This document shows, in pieces, positions 7,362-15,825 of a stretch of DNA of 44,508 nt (position 1 is the first letter of the stretch; the number at the start of each line of letters is the position of its first letter). The position numbers were made by a program, and so were the translations under genes. The notes below the pieces were generated by a model that worked only from the letters and a program-made list of their open reading frames with translations, did no database searches and was not told the origin of the DNA. Origin of the DNA: Nitrospira sp. CG24D (lineage in GTDB: Bacteria; Nitrospirota; Nitrospiria; Nitrospirales; Nitrospiraceae). The stretch covers positions 194,512 through 239,019 of the forward strand of contig NEWQ02000009.1 of assembly GCA_002869855.2 (NCBI GenBank). The letters run 5' to 3'.

Positions 7362-9341
7362 GTGCCGCCCGTGATTACCCACTCGCACCAACGGCGTCCC
7401 TCTCGCTGGCTCTGGGCAAGCCTTCTCCTCACCGTGAGCCTTTCCGCCTGCCAGACAGTTCCAACCAAGACCTATGAGATTCGCCAGCGGGCCTTCACCT
7501 ATCAGCCGGCCTCGCTCGTGCGGGACTACCAGGAAGAGTATGCCTATATCGAACAGCGCCGGCAGACCGTGGCCAACGGCGAGTCCAACGGAGTTGCCGA
7601 GCATGTGCCGATGGTCATGGAGGTACCCCCGCGCCTCACTGGCCTGGCCTTCTCCGGCGGGGGCATTCGCTCCGCCACCTTCCACCTCGGCCTGCTGCAA
7701 TCGCTCCACGACATGCAGCGGCTGCCTAAGATCGACTATCTGAGCACGGTCTCAGGCGGATCCTACATCGCAGGCTGGATGCTCGCTCATTTAGGCCAGG
7801 AACAGGATGATGCCTATGGCAACCTGGTCCAAACGATGGATCAAGGCAAACTGCTCGACCCCCATCAGGATTTCATCACCCATTTGCGGCACCATTCCGG
7901 CTTTATCAAGGAAGGCGGGTTCTGGGAAGGGCCGAAGCTCATGTGGGGCTATGCCTGGCGGCTGCTGCCCTATTACATGTGGGATTTAATTCTCCACATT
8001 AAGACCCCACCGGAAATCGGCAACGAATTGCACCTGTTTACGCCCTATGAAGACCGGATCCAGCTCACCTACTTGCGCGGGAAGCACGAGACTCCGCTCG
8101 TCCGGCTCAATCGCAAAGACGCCGACGCGCCCTATCTCATCATCAACGGGAACTTGGTGAATCGAGGCAGGCCACGCGCCTATGAAGGCGAATCAAACCG
8201 TCCCTACCGCGACAATTACAATTTCGAGTTCACGCGCGACTACACTGGCTCTGACGGCCTCGGCTACATCCAAAGCGCCGGGTTCGGCTTGCCCGTGGTC
8301 GAAGCCCAGACCGAAGACGGGAAACCGGCCTGGTTCAACCCGCGGAAAGTCGTCGTCGAAGACCTGACCGAAGGCACCTGCCACAAACCGCGGGCCGAAC
8401 GCATCCGCGCCGATGCCTGCGTGCGCCTCTCCCAAGCCATGACCGCCTCCGGCGCGGGGCTGGATCTGGATAGCCTGGTCGAAGAATGGTATCGGAACGA
8501 CATCGCGCGCCTGCTGTTCCGGTTCAGCACTGCCCCTTTCAACATCAATAACGAGTACCAGACCTGGAACTACGCCCGCCGGTTCAATACCCCCGTCACC
8601 ACCGTCTGGGACTACTTCCTGATGATGACTATTCAGCGGATCTGGCCGGATACCAAAAGCCGGTGGATCGAGATCACCGACGGGTCGTTCTATGACAACC
8701 TGGGCGTGCAGACCCTCCTGCGCCGCCAGGTCAGCCATATCATCGTCGGCGATGCCACGCTGGACACGACCTGGCAATACGACTACCTGCACAGTTTACA
8801 GAAGCGGATGAAGAGCTACTTTGGCGAGGGCGTGCAGTGGTGTGGAGAAATCCCGGAGCAACACGAAATCGTCTGGTATCGGCGCTTCTGGGTAAAGCGC
8901 CCTGACGGCACCCCGACCGTCATTCACTACCTGAAGCCCTATGCGTACAACCCGACCCTCTTCAAAAAGAACCCGTCATTGGCCGCGCCTGGCAGGATCT
9001 TCGTCAGCGCCGATCCGGAAAGCGGCCGGCCTCTGGCAGAAGCGCCGCTGGCCAGTCCGCCCACAAACCCGACCCATCTGGATGGGAACCGGCTCCTCGC
9101 GATGATCAGCGACGATTTGGCCCGCGAACGGGCGACGCTGGCCATCAAGAAGGTGACAAAGATCGTCGAGGCGCCGGAAGGCAAGGAGTTTCCCCAGACG
9201 AGCACGATGTTTCAGTGGTATGAGCTGGAAGAATTCGAAGCGTACCGGCACCTGGGCTATCTGATGGGGTGGGCCTATCTCTCAAACCTGGAATTATCCG
9301 AAACAGAACTCGCCCCCACGGCAACCTGCCGCACGTTGTAG
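7362..9341 (+). CDS. Patatin-like phospholipase domain lipoprotein
   Basis: The 659-residue protein starts at GTG 7362. A lipoprotein signal (hydrophobic residues ~17-27, lipobox L-S-A-C with Cys30) suggests an outer- or inner-membrane lipoprotein. The patatin fold starts near residue 93. The oxyanion loop is S-G-G-G-I-R-S (98-104). The nucleophile elbow is T-V-S-G-G-S (129-134), so the first Gly of G-x-S-x-G is Thr and the elbow resembles cytosolic PLA2. The second catalytic residue is in I-T-D-G-S-F-Y-D-N-L-G near residue 446. It probably hydrolyses acyl esters in the envelope. The C-terminal ~200 residues are not recognised. Confidence 0.82.
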   Translation: MPPVITHSHQRRPSRWLWASLLLTVSLSACQTVPTKTYEIRQRAFTYQPASLVRDYQEEYAYIEQRRQTVANGESNGVAEHVPMVMEVPPRLTGLAFSGGGIRSATFHLGLLQSLHDMQRLPKIDYLSTVSGGSYIAGWMLAHLGQEQDDAYGNLVQTMDQGKLLDPHQDFITHLRHHSGFIKEGGFWEGPKLMWGYAWRLLPYYMWDLILHIKTPPEIGNELHLFTPYEDRIQLTYLRGKHETPLVRLNRKDADAPYLIINGNLVNRGRPRAYEGESNRPYRDNYNFEFTRDYTGSDGLGYIQSAGFGLPVVEAQTEDGKPAWFNPRKVVVEDLTEGTCHKPRAERIRADACVRLSQAMTASGAGLDLDSLVEEWYRNDIARLLFRFSTAPFNINNEYQTWNYARRFNTPVTTVWDYFLMMTIQRIWPDTKSRWIEITDGSFYDNLGVQTLLRRQVSHIIVGDATLDTTWQYDYLHSLQKRMKSYFGEGVQWCGEIPEQHEIVWYRRFWVKRPDGTPTVIHYLKPYAYNPTLFKKNPSLAAPGRIFVSADPESGRPLAEAPLASPPTNPTHLDGNRLLAMISDDLARERATLAIKKVTKIVEAPEGKEFPQTSTMFQWYELEEFEAYRHLGYLMGWAYLSNLELSETELAPTATCRTL

Positions 9342-9351
9342 AGTTCAGCCA

Positions 9352-9678
9352 CTAGCGGCGGCGGGAAAAACTATTCTGCACGTGATCGTCGAGGATATGG
9401 GTCAGCCGCTCACGATCCTCAGGACTGATCAACGAAATCGTCGCGCCGAACTTCGGGGACCGCACATGAACGACCTGTAACCCACACGTCAACGTGTTCC
9501 CCTGCTCAAGATCGATCACCAGCTGGAGCGCATCGCCGCTCTTCACGAAGAGGCGGCTCTCAATCTTCACGCCGGTCTCGCTGACATCCAGCACCTTGCA
9601 CGGCGCCGAGAGTGCCCCTCGCTGCAAACGCCCGGCACGGCTGACATCGACACGCGAGCCTTTTCGTTTGAACCCCAT
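9352..9678 (-). CDS. PilZ-domain protein
   Basis: The 108-residue protein uses the ATG at 9678, with AGGAGG 9 nt upstream. This is preferred over an in-frame Met at 9723. A basic N-terminus (F-K-R-K-G-S-R) and the segment L-Q-R-G precede D-V-S-E-T-G, which matches the D-x-S-x-x-G half of the c-di-GMP-binding PilZ motif. The usual R-x-x-x-R half is only partly present (R-A-G-R / Q-R-G). Beta strands follow as in PilZ. It may be a single-domain c-di-GMP effector or a degenerate PilZ. It converges with the patatin-like gene, 10 nt apart. Confidence 0.75.
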   Translation of the reverse strand: MGFKRKGSRVDVSRAGRLQRGALSAPCKVLDVSETGVKIESRLFVKSGDALQLVIDLEQGNTLTCGLQVVHVRSPKFGATISLISPEDRERLTHILDDHVQNSFSRRR

Positions 9679-9748
9679 AGCATCCAGCCTCCTGCTCTGG
9701 AAGCATAGCAAGCGACCGGACAACTCCCAAGGAAATTACTGAATAGAG

Positions 9749-10108
9749 CTAGAGCTTGTCGCTGAGGAGGGACCGGATCTCTTCCATCCGCTTCCGGTTG
9801 ACGCCGAGATCGCCATAACCGGTGCGTGAGGCGGAGCGGAAGTGGATGGTCTTGGTCTCGTCGTCGAAGAGAAATTCTACATCATCGACAAATCTGAGCA
9901 GCAGGCTGGTGAATTCGTAGTGCAGGTAGGACTCGTCTTCCTCGACGAGCTTGGTGCGGGACATGGTCAGAACGATGCCCTTCAGCGCCTCTTTCGCCTC
10001 CGCTCGCGACTTGCGATACCGAAACGGCGCGATGGCATGGCCTTCATCCGTGGCCTGGGTAGACACACAGTTGGGGCTGGAGGGGCAGGTCAGGCTTCTG
10101 GTTGTCAT
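9749..10108 (-). CDS. DUF1499 family protein
   Basis: The 119-residue protein matches DUF1499 from end to end: C-P-S-S-P-N-C-V-S near the N-terminus, H-A-I-A-P-F, a middle strand with Y-L-H-Y-E-F-T-S, then R-F-V-D-D-V-E-F-L-F-D and the terminal R-S-A-S-R-x-G-Y-x-D-L-G-V-N-R-K-R. The two N-terminal Cys are typical of the family. No signal peptide is present in this copy. The family's function is not known. AAGGGA lies about 11 nt before the ATG. Confidence 0.85.
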   Translation of the reverse strand: MTTRSLTCPSSPNCVSTQATDEGHAIAPFRYRKSRAEAKEALKGIVLTMSRTKLVEEDESYLHYEFTSLLLRFVDDVEFLFDDETKTIHFRSASRTGYGDLGVNRKRMEEIRSLLSDKL

Positions 10109-10188
10109 CTCAGCTCATTCCCTTCAAACAGACACGTCTCGCACCCGGCACAGAGTAGCACGCCTGAATCCACGATCCCACGATGCAA

Positions 10189-11205
10189 TCACGGCACTGG
10201 CGGCTTGGCTTTTCGCTTCAGATAGTCGGCGCCGAAATCCACCTCCAGCTCGACCCAAATCGGCAGATGGTCGGACATCTTGTAGGTCCGCCACTCGCGA
10301 TAGGTCTTGGCATCCTTATCCGGCAGGTACGTGGCCTGATCGTCGTGACGATACACCTGGTCGAAAAACGGAAACACGCCGGCTTTCGCGACGCTCACCT
10401 GGCTTTTGACGTCCGGGGCCAGGAAGGCCATCTGATCGAACGGTTTGTCCAGATTGGCGTTCGTATACTTCCCCTTCAGGCCCGCCGGGATCTCGAAATC
10501 CGCCTTCTCGATCGCCTTGAATGTGGCATCGTTGGTGGTGAAGACGTTGAAGTCACCCAGCAGGACTGCGTTGTTGGCCCATCGATCTTTTGACTTCATG
10601 CGCGCTTTCAGCAGCTTCACCACGACTTCAGCTTCTTTCTGGCGCTGCGGGTCATCCGGTTTCGCATCCCCATAATATAAATGCTGCGTGCAGATCGTAA
10701 ATTTGAACCAGCCCGCCCGGAACCCGGCCAGATAGGGCGTCCGTGAGAAGGCAAAATCCGACACTAACGTGTCTCCGTCTTTCTTCATGGGCGGGACCAA
10801 CTCGCCGGCCAAGCCGCCGAAGGACAACTTCCGCGTATCATAGATGTAAGCATGCCGTTCACTGTTTCCCTGCACGCCGAGCGTCACGTCGGACACCAGG
10901 AATTTCCACCAGCCTCCGAGAATCCCCATCAAGCCGTCCAACGCGTCGAGATCGTCGCGCACTTCCTGAACCGCAATCAAATCAAACCGCGAGATGATCT
11001 CAGCCAGGTAAAAGAGCGCTTCCTTATCTCTGCCATCGGACTTGGTGCCGCCGAATTCCCGGATATTCCAACTCGCCAACAGCAACGTCTGGTCCAGCGT
11101 CTTCGCCGGCACGGTAGAATCCAGTGCCTTTTTTAGGCGGAGCAGTCCCTCCGCTGTTCGTCGCCCCGCAGGAGTTCGATTGTCGATCACGCTATAAAAC
11201 GGCAT
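10189..11205 (-). CDS. Endonuclease/exonuclease/phosphatase (EEP) family hydrolase
   Basis: The 338-residue protein shows the full EEP catalytic set in order. S-W-N-I-R-E-F (~residue 45) supplies the metal-site Asn. Q-E-V-R-D (~80) supplies the Glu. G-D-F-N-V-F (~218) supplies the Asp/Asn pair. S-D-H-L-P-I-W (~312) supplies the catalytic His. It is a metal-dependent phosphodiesterase or phosphatase. The substrate (DNA, RNA or phospho-lipid) cannot be deduced. No signal peptide is evident, so it is presumably cytoplasmic. The start is the ATG at 11205. Confidence 0.85.
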   Translation of the reverse strand: MPFYSVIDNRTPAGRRTAEGLLRLKKALDSTVPAKTLDQTLLLASWNIREFGGTKSDGRDKEALFYLAEIISRFDLIAVQEVRDDLDALDGLMGILGGWWKFLVSDVTLGVQGNSERHAYIYDTRKLSFGGLAGELVPPMKKDGDTLVSDFAFSRTPYLAGFRAGWFKFTICTQHLYYGDAKPDDPQRQKEAEVVVKLLKARMKSKDRWANNAVLLGDFNVFTTNDATFKAIEKADFEIPAGLKGKYTNANLDKPFDQMAFLAPDVKSQVSVAKAGVFPFFDQVYRHDDQATYLPDKDAKTYREWRTYKMSDHLPIWVELEVDFGADYLKRKAKPPVP

Positions 11206-11360
11206 GAGGCTCCCTCAAGATAGACACACCGTATGCGACACCATCACAAGCTATCGGGCACAGGCCGTCGCGCCGCAAAGATTGTTTCTTCCCACAAGGT
11301 GAAATGCGACAGGCAAAGCCTAAACAGAACGGAGGGAAAAGTCGAGGTGGGCGAGCACGA

Positions 11361-11771
11361 TCAGCGCTTGCTTCCGTTCAGTTCTGACATGGGAGTCTCT
11401 TGCACCCACAACTCCACCACCAATACCGCATCGGCGGGAATCAGATCCGGAATGCCCTTCTCTCGATAGGCCAGATGCGGGCCGATGCGGACTTTGCGAT
11501 AGCCGCCGGCTTTCATGCCTTCCAGCGCGTGCTCGATCCCGGCGATAGCCTGGCGCCGGCCGAGTACAATCGTATGGTCGATGAACGTGACGCCGTCGAC
11601 CACTCGGATTATCTCTTTGGGAATCTGCTTGGCCTGGAGGTCATTGAGCGGGACTTCGTCGCCCCGGTTCAGGAAGATCCGCGTGTTATAGACCACGCGA
11701 TCGCCCTTCTCAGCCTGCCGGCCTTCTCCATCTCGCTCTTCCAGCAGTTTGAGTCCACTCAGGCGCTTCAT
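11361..11771 (-). CDS. FKBP-type peptidyl-prolyl isomerase domain protein
   Basis: The 136-residue protein has the FKBP fold. Its marks are the opening G-D-R-V-V-Y-N-T-R-I-F strand, an insert, a strand with F-I-D-H-T-I-V-L-G, the helix G-I-E-H-A-L-E-G-M-K-A-G-G, R-K-V-R-I-G-P-H-L-A-Y, G-I-P-D-L-I-P-A-D-A and the last strand V-L-V-V-E-L. There is no signal sequence. The ATG overlaps the stop codon of the DUF2914 gene by one base (TGATG), so the pair is co-translated. Confidence 0.8.
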   Translation of the reverse strand: MKRLSGLKLLEERDGEGRQAEKGDRVVYNTRIFLNRGDEVPLNDLQAKQIPKEIIRVVDGVTFIDHTIVLGRRQAIAGIEHALEGMKAGGYRKVRIGPHLAYREKGIPDLIPADAVLVVELWVQETPMSELNGSKR

Positions 11772-12880
11772 CAGTAGGACAGCGTCTTCAATGCAGTCGG
11801 TTGATCAGTCTGTTGTTCGACACGCACCGACACGCGCCCGACGATGCGGCCGTCTTCGGTTTCTACGTCCACGCGCCAGTCGCCCGGATCGAGGCGCTGT
11901 TTGAACGAATAGGCCCGATAGCCGCCTTCGCGGCCGCCGGAAATCTTGATGGGAATCTTGTCGGCATGGGTGAAGGGCTTGCTGCTGTTCGAGCGGAAAT
12001 ACCAATGGTGATAGACCGTCGTATTCAGGGTCACCGGAGCAAACACGGCAGTGAAGCAATAGATCGGCTCATCGGCCGGGAACGGATTCTCGGAACGTTT
12101 CCAGACTTCGTACCACTTGCGATCGTAGGTCAAAAGGAACTGATCCCCCTGCCGTTGGACTTCGCGATAGATGCCGCCGAACTTCATCGAGAGCGGGACC
12201 GGCGGAATCCAGTTCATAAAGTAGAAGCCGACCAGCAGCGCGATGAGCCCGAACGCCGGGGCCGTGACGCCGACCGCCTCGCGCTTCGAACGATCCGGAT
12301 TGTTGCGATAAATTAAATGCACGACCCGAAAGGTGACCACTGCCGTCAATCCGGCGCCCACGAGAAAAACGACGGCATTCATCAGCCCGGTCATGACCGG
12401 AAGAAAGAATGTAAAAAAAGCGAAGCAGACCAGCGCATAGAGACTGATCAAGAGACGCAGGCTGGACAGCCGGTCACGCAGAAACTCGTTCCCGACCAGC
12501 AGCAGGATCAACAGAGCAAAGAAGATCGCGCTGCTCGTCAGCGTCGCGCTCCGGGAATAAAAGATCGCATAGGCGCTGAACAGCCCGCCCAGCAGAAACT
12601 GTACTGCCATCGGGTAATAGGGTCTGGCGCGCAGCACCCACCGGCCAAAGGGCGAGAGCGAGACCAACTGCTCCCGATCCGGCGGCGGCTCAATTCCTAA
12701 CCGGCCGGTCAGGACAATCAGCACACCCAAGAGCAGGAGATAGATCATCAGCAGAAGATTATCTTGCAGCCGGTCGATGCGCGTGAGCGTCAAGGTGTCA
12801 TAGGTCACACCGGACAGAAAAAACACCGGTGCCATGAAAGGCTTGGTGAGAAGAGATTGGATCTTCGCAATCGGACTCAT
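11771..12880 (-). CDS. DUF2914 membrane protein
   Basis: The 369-residue protein starts at the ATG at 12880. A longer frame to 12976 runs into the neighbouring repeat. About eight hydrophobic segments fill residues ~15-230. After a loop, the C-terminal ~110 residues are a DUF2914 domain with V-Y-H-H-W-Y-F, K-I-P-I-K-I, G-G-Y-R-A-Y-S and D-P-G-D-W-R-V-D-V. This domain is likely extracytoplasmic. The family's role is unknown. It is coupled to the FKBP gene downstream, so a folding or envelope-quality function is one guess. Confidence 0.8.
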   Translation of the reverse strand: MSPIAKIQSLLTKPFMAPVFFLSGVTYDTLTLTRIDRLQDNLLLMIYLLLLGVLIVLTGRLGIEPPPDREQLVSLSPFGRWVLRARPYYPMAVQFLLGGLFSAYAIFYSRSATLTSSAIFFALLILLLVGNEFLRDRLSSLRLLISLYALVCFAFFTFFLPVMTGLMNAVVFLVGAGLTAVVTFRVVHLIYRNNPDRSKREAVGVTAPAFGLIALLVGFYFMNWIPPVPLSMKFGGIYREVQRQGDQFLLTYDRKWYEVWKRSENPFPADEPIYCFTAVFAPVTLNTTVYHHWYFRSNSSKPFTHADKIPIKISGGREGGYRAYSFKQRLDPGDWRVDVETEDGRIVGRVSVRVEQQTDQPTALKTLSY

Positions 12881-12950
12881 AGCCCCACTGTGCGAAATCC
12901 GAAGGAATTGTTCAACGAAAATTCTGTTCTTAAAGAGAAGACATCTTACA

Positions 12951-13071
12951 GGTTGCTCAAACGGGATGGCCAGCAAGGCCGGAGGAGAGAAATAACCGGA
13001 GGCGTACCCTCTGGGGTACGTTGAGGATTATTTCGAACCGAGAACGCCGCTGGCCGCCCGTTTCAGCAACC
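12951..13071 (-). repeat. Palindromic repeat, copy A
   Basis: A 121-bp element. Its ends are inverted (GGTTGCT...AGCAACC, extended by CAAACGGG/CCCGTTT and GGCCAGC/GCTGGCC). In the centre is a hairpin, GTACCC-TCT-GGGGTAC, followed by GTTGAGG. A GAGAACGCCGCTGG block closes the right arm. In transcription direction it begins 2 nt after the stop codon of the 13074-14135 gene and lies before the DUF2914 gene. Related copies are at 14169-14294, 15699-15823 and the right window edge. Confidence 0.92.
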
Positions 13072-13073
13072 TC

Positions 13074-14135
13074 TCACACAAAGGCGGGCAACGGCACATA
13101 CGCGACCGGGTACCCGATCAACCGCTCCAACCATGGCCCCATGGCCTCTTCCTTGAGCGGAGCCCGGTTCAGGCGGGCCTCGATCTGGAATTGCCCGTTC
13201 AACCCGACGATGCCGATGATCGCCGAGGCATCTTCTCCTTCGGGCACGACCGCCTGCGTTTGGAACTCACAGAGCGTGGCATAGAGACGTCCCTCCGGCT
13301 GGATTGCCTCCAAGACCTCCGGCAGCTCATCCAGGGGACAGTGGACCGAACAGCGATAGGCAAAGCGGGCGCCCGGCTCAATGGCCGCAAAATCGGTCAG
13401 CGCTTCTTCAGAAAATCCCGTCAGGTAGGCCCGCACGCCGGCCGGCTCCTGCGCAAACGTGGCCGCCAGCTTGCTGGCCGGCACGAGGAACTCAAAGGAG
13501 TCGGTCGTGTTGTACTCAAACTGGCAGGGGCCGAATGCGTCGGGCCAGGAACAGAAGAACGGGGTCGCAGGATCGGCCGGGCGCAAGATGACTTGTTGCT
13601 TTTCGATCAATGTTTCGACGGGCAGCTCCAGAATGGTGATGGCGTCGAGAAAAGCGGCCCGCCGTTCGTCCAGCCACTCCGTGCGGTCGCCGTCGGCGCG
13701 CGTTTCCCCCGGCGTGATCACTTCTGTCGTCTGCAGGCGGATGCGCAGGAAAGAATGCGCGTGCCGGAAGCCGAGCCAGAACATGCTGCGTGGTTCATGC
13801 CGCCGCAACGGTTCACGAATGCGCCATGGATGGCTCACCGAGCAGTAGCTGCTGACATCCTGATAACGTTGGAAGACGGTGTGATAGGCGCCGGCCAGCA
13901 GGAAGAAATCGCCCCGCCATTCCTCGCGCACATGCACGAGCGTGACGTCTTCCGTGGCCCATGGATCGAGCTGATCGAATTCGTCGGGCGCGGACACGGT
14001 CCATTCCTCGACGTAACAGATCACATCTTGCGCGGGCACCGCCGGCTTGAGGCCTAACGCCGCCAGCCGTTCTCCGACCGCCAGAACCTGGCTGAACGTC
14101 AGCGGAGTCGTCGTTTCCCAGCGCCGCTCACGCAC
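13074..14135 (-). CDS. Hypothetical protein, 353 aa
   Basis: I do not recognise this family. The protein is 353 residues, starts at GTG 14135 with GGGAG upstream, and has no signal peptide or membrane segment. It is rich in aromatic and acidic residues, with many Glu, Trp and Phe. The spacing of its strands looks like a mixed alpha/beta cytoplasmic protein. The composition is like that of its neighbours, so recent transfer is not suggested. Repeat copy B lies upstream and copy A directly after the stop codon. It sits between the lipoprotein gene and the DUF2914-FKBP pair on the same strand. Confidence 0.7.
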   Translation of the reverse strand: MRERRWETTTPLTFSQVLAVGERLAALGLKPAVPAQDVICYVEEWTVSAPDEFDQLDPWATEDVTLVHVREEWRGDFFLLAGAYHTVFQRYQDVSSYCSVSHPWRIREPLRRHEPRSMFWLGFRHAHSFLRIRLQTTEVITPGETRADGDRTEWLDERRAAFLDAITILELPVETLIEKQQVILRPADPATPFFCSWPDAFGPCQFEYNTTDSFEFLVPASKLAATFAQEPAGVRAYLTGFSEEALTDFAAIEPGARFAYRCSVHCPLDELPEVLEAIQPEGRLYATLCEFQTQAVVPEGEDASAIIGIVGLNGQFQIEARLNRAPLKEEAMGPWLERLIGYPVAYVPLPAFV

Positions 14136-14168
14136 TGTACGGAATCTCCCTCGTCACCGCGTGGATAC

Positions 14169-14294
14169 GCGGGATGCTCAAAATGGCCGTCCAGCAAGGC
14201 CGCAGCGAGTGATGGGCCGAGGCGTACCCTCTGGGGTACGTTGAGGGTCTGAACGATGCGAGAACGCCGCTGGCGAACGTTTTCAGCATCCCGC
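14169..14294 (-). repeat. Palindromic repeat, copy B
   Basis: A 126-bp element with inverted ends (GCGGGATGCT...AGCATCCCGC), the same core hairpin as copy A (GTACCCTCTGGGGTAC, then GTTGAGG), the CCAGCAAGGCCGCAGC left block and the GAGAACGCCGCTGG right block. Its right end overlaps the last base of the TAG stop codon of the lipoprotein gene at 14294-14296. Confidence 0.92.
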
Positions 14295-14941
14295 TAGTGG
14301 GCCGGCCGTAATGCCCGGTCTGCCACCATCGTATCCGCAATGAACCGATCGATGCCGTCTTTCAAGGTCGCCGCCAACAATTCCTGGACATCTTCCTCGG
14401 CAAACCAGAAGACCGTGGTACGTTGCGCACCCTCGACGCTTCGAATCGTTGTACTGGTATCCCCTACATTGCGCGCCTGAATGCTGAACTTGTTACTGGC
14501 GTTGATCACGGTCGAAAACACCCGGCTTTTGGCCGTCGCCGAGAATTCAGATACCTGGCCACTGATAATAATGTCGGCATCCGGGACATCCATACTCCGG
14601 CCGACTTGCACTTTCCAGGGGCGTCCCCGCCAGCCGCGGTTCTTCAGACGATCCGCCAGAGCCTGGGCAATCACTTCTCCCGGACGTTCTCCCGCTACAT
14701 TGAATAGCGTCGTGCCACCCCAGAGGTGCGTCCGCTGTCCCACCCGCGTCTTGTCATCACGGCGATCTTCAAACGGTTCAATCACAATCTTGACCGGCTC
14801 TTGTTCGGGAGACGGAGCGGCGGCCGTCGGCGTCCTGACGTCGAGATAGCGCGTCTCTCCCTTCCCCACACATCCGGCCATCACGGCCATGACTCCGACC
14901 AGACTCACTCCCATCAACTGCCGCAGCATCATTGATTTCAC
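14294..14941 (-). CDS. Putative lipoprotein (YajG-like region), function unknown
   Basis: The 215-residue protein starts at GTG 14941, with GAGGAGG 5 nt upstream. A hydrophobic signal runs over residues ~8-22 with lipobox M-A-G-C and Cys23, so it is a lipoprotein. The mature part has V-K-I-V-I-E-P-F-E-D-R-R near residue 50, reminiscent of the N-terminal strand of YajG-type lipoproteins. Later come D-A-D-I-I-I-S-G-Q-V and a C-terminal helix with L-L-A-A-T-L-K-D-G-I-D. The YajG likeness is weak, and a more general outer-membrane assembly lipoprotein is equally possible. Confidence 0.7.
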   Translation of the reverse strand: MKSMMLRQLMGVSLVGVMAVMAGCVGKGETRYLDVRTPTAAAPSPEQEPVKIVIEPFEDRRDDKTRVGQRTHLWGGTTLFNVAGERPGEVIAQALADRLKNRGWRGRPWKVQVGRSMDVPDADIIISGQVSEFSATAKSRVFSTVINASNKFSIQARNVGDTSTTIRSVEGAQRTTVFWFAEEDVQELLAATLKDGIDRFIADTMVADRALRPAH

Positions 14942-15033
14942 GGACGCCTCCTCACGCTAAACATATATTCCGCCGACGCTGGACCAGTCTACCCAAGTTG
15001 GCATCCGGAGACAATTCCCGAAATGCCGGGCTA

Positions 15034-15678
15034 TCAAGCCGCCACAATGGGCAGCATCGACCGAAAGGTCTCCCGACTCAGGTCGGGGAGCAACCCGGCT
15101 TGCAGCCGGGGATCGGTCATCGGCACGAACCGTACAATCTTCATGAACCGGCGCTCGGCCAGCACCGACGCGATCTGCGCCTTGCGGTCGTGCGTGATCG
15201 GCAGGGTATAGCCTTCCCCTCGCTTCCATTCCCACAACGTCGGGGCCAGCGACAGTTCCAATTCCTGCCCGGCCACTTGATGAAACCGATCAACGATGTG
15301 CTTCTTGTACTGCTTGAGGCCGTCCCCTTCGAGGATCAACGCGCAGGCCAGATGATGGCCCCACCAGAACAGCGTCCGGAAGGCGAACTTGTTGCCCCCA
15401 TCGAAATGTTTGGGATAATCGAGATATTGGTAGGGAAACGATTCGAGCTGTTCGCCTTTGACAAACTGATGCGCGCGAGGATTGAACCCCGGTGGCACCA
15501 CCAAACTGGCGTGACCTAACTCTTCCATCAGTCCTGCATGGGTCGTATCGAGCTGGGCCCGCACTTTGGCAGAAATCCGCTCTTTCTTGCGAAAGAATTG
15601 CGCATCGGCCACAAGAGCGGCCTCTTCATCGGTCAATGAGAGAGAAGGTGACGTGGAGGAACCGTCAGGCCCTAGCAT
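15034..15678 (-). CDS. Hypothetical protein, about 214 aa
   Basis: I do not recognise this family. From the Met at 15678 the protein has 214 residues. An upstream in-frame ATG at 15738 would read through repeat copy C, so its extra 20 hydrophobic residues are probably not real. An acidic helix (L-T-D-E-E-A-A-L-V-A-D-A-Q-F-F) leads, followed by a basic helix and then a W-W-G-H-H-L segment around residue 115 that could bind metal or heme. There is no signal peptide with the chosen start. It lies on the minus strand downstream of the Cys-pair gene and repeat C. Confidence 0.6.
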   Translation of the reverse strand: MLGPDGSSTSPSLSLTDEEAALVADAQFFRKKERISAKVRAQLDTTHAGLMEELGHASLVVPPGFNPRAHQFVKGEQLESFPYQYLDYPKHFDGGNKFAFRTLFWWGHHLACALILEGDGLKQYKKHIVDRFHQVAGQELELSLAPTLWEWKRGEGYTLPITHDRKAQIASVLAERRFMKIVRFVPMTDPRLQAGLLPDLSRETFRSMLPIVAA

Positions 15679-15698
15679 GCCTGCCCACGCTGCATCAC

Positions 15699-15823
15699 AG
15701 AGGATGATGAAAAAGAACTTCCAGCAAGGCCGCAGCAAGCGAAAGGTCGAGACGTACGCGGTTGGTACGTTGAGGCCTTGAGCGAAGCGAGAACGCTGCT
15801 GGAGGGCTTTTGCAACATCCTCT
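15699..15823 (-). repeat. Palindromic repeat, copy C (divergent)
   Basis: A 125-bp element with inverted ends (AGAGGATG...CATCCTCT), the same CCAGCAAGGCCGCAGC block, and a core hairpin that differs in sequence (ACGTAC...GTACGT) but is still followed by GTTGAGG and GAGAACGCTGCTGG. In transcription direction it begins 2 nt after the TAG stop of the 15826-16203 gene. The core stem is conserved while its bases vary. Confidence 0.88.
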
Positions 15824-15825
15824 CG

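Noticed and set aside
12881..12976. An N-terminal extension of the DUF2914 protein
   Set aside because: It overlaps repeat copy A. The Met at 12880 begins directly before the first membrane segments.
15679..15738. A possible hydrophobic N-terminal extension of the 15034-15678 protein, like a signal peptide
   Set aside because: These codons are read from the left end of repeat copy C, so the hydrophobic run is probably accidental.
12951..15823. A CRISPR array
   Set aside because: The repeats are ~125 bp palindromes separated by whole genes, not short repeats with unique spacers, and no cas gene is present.
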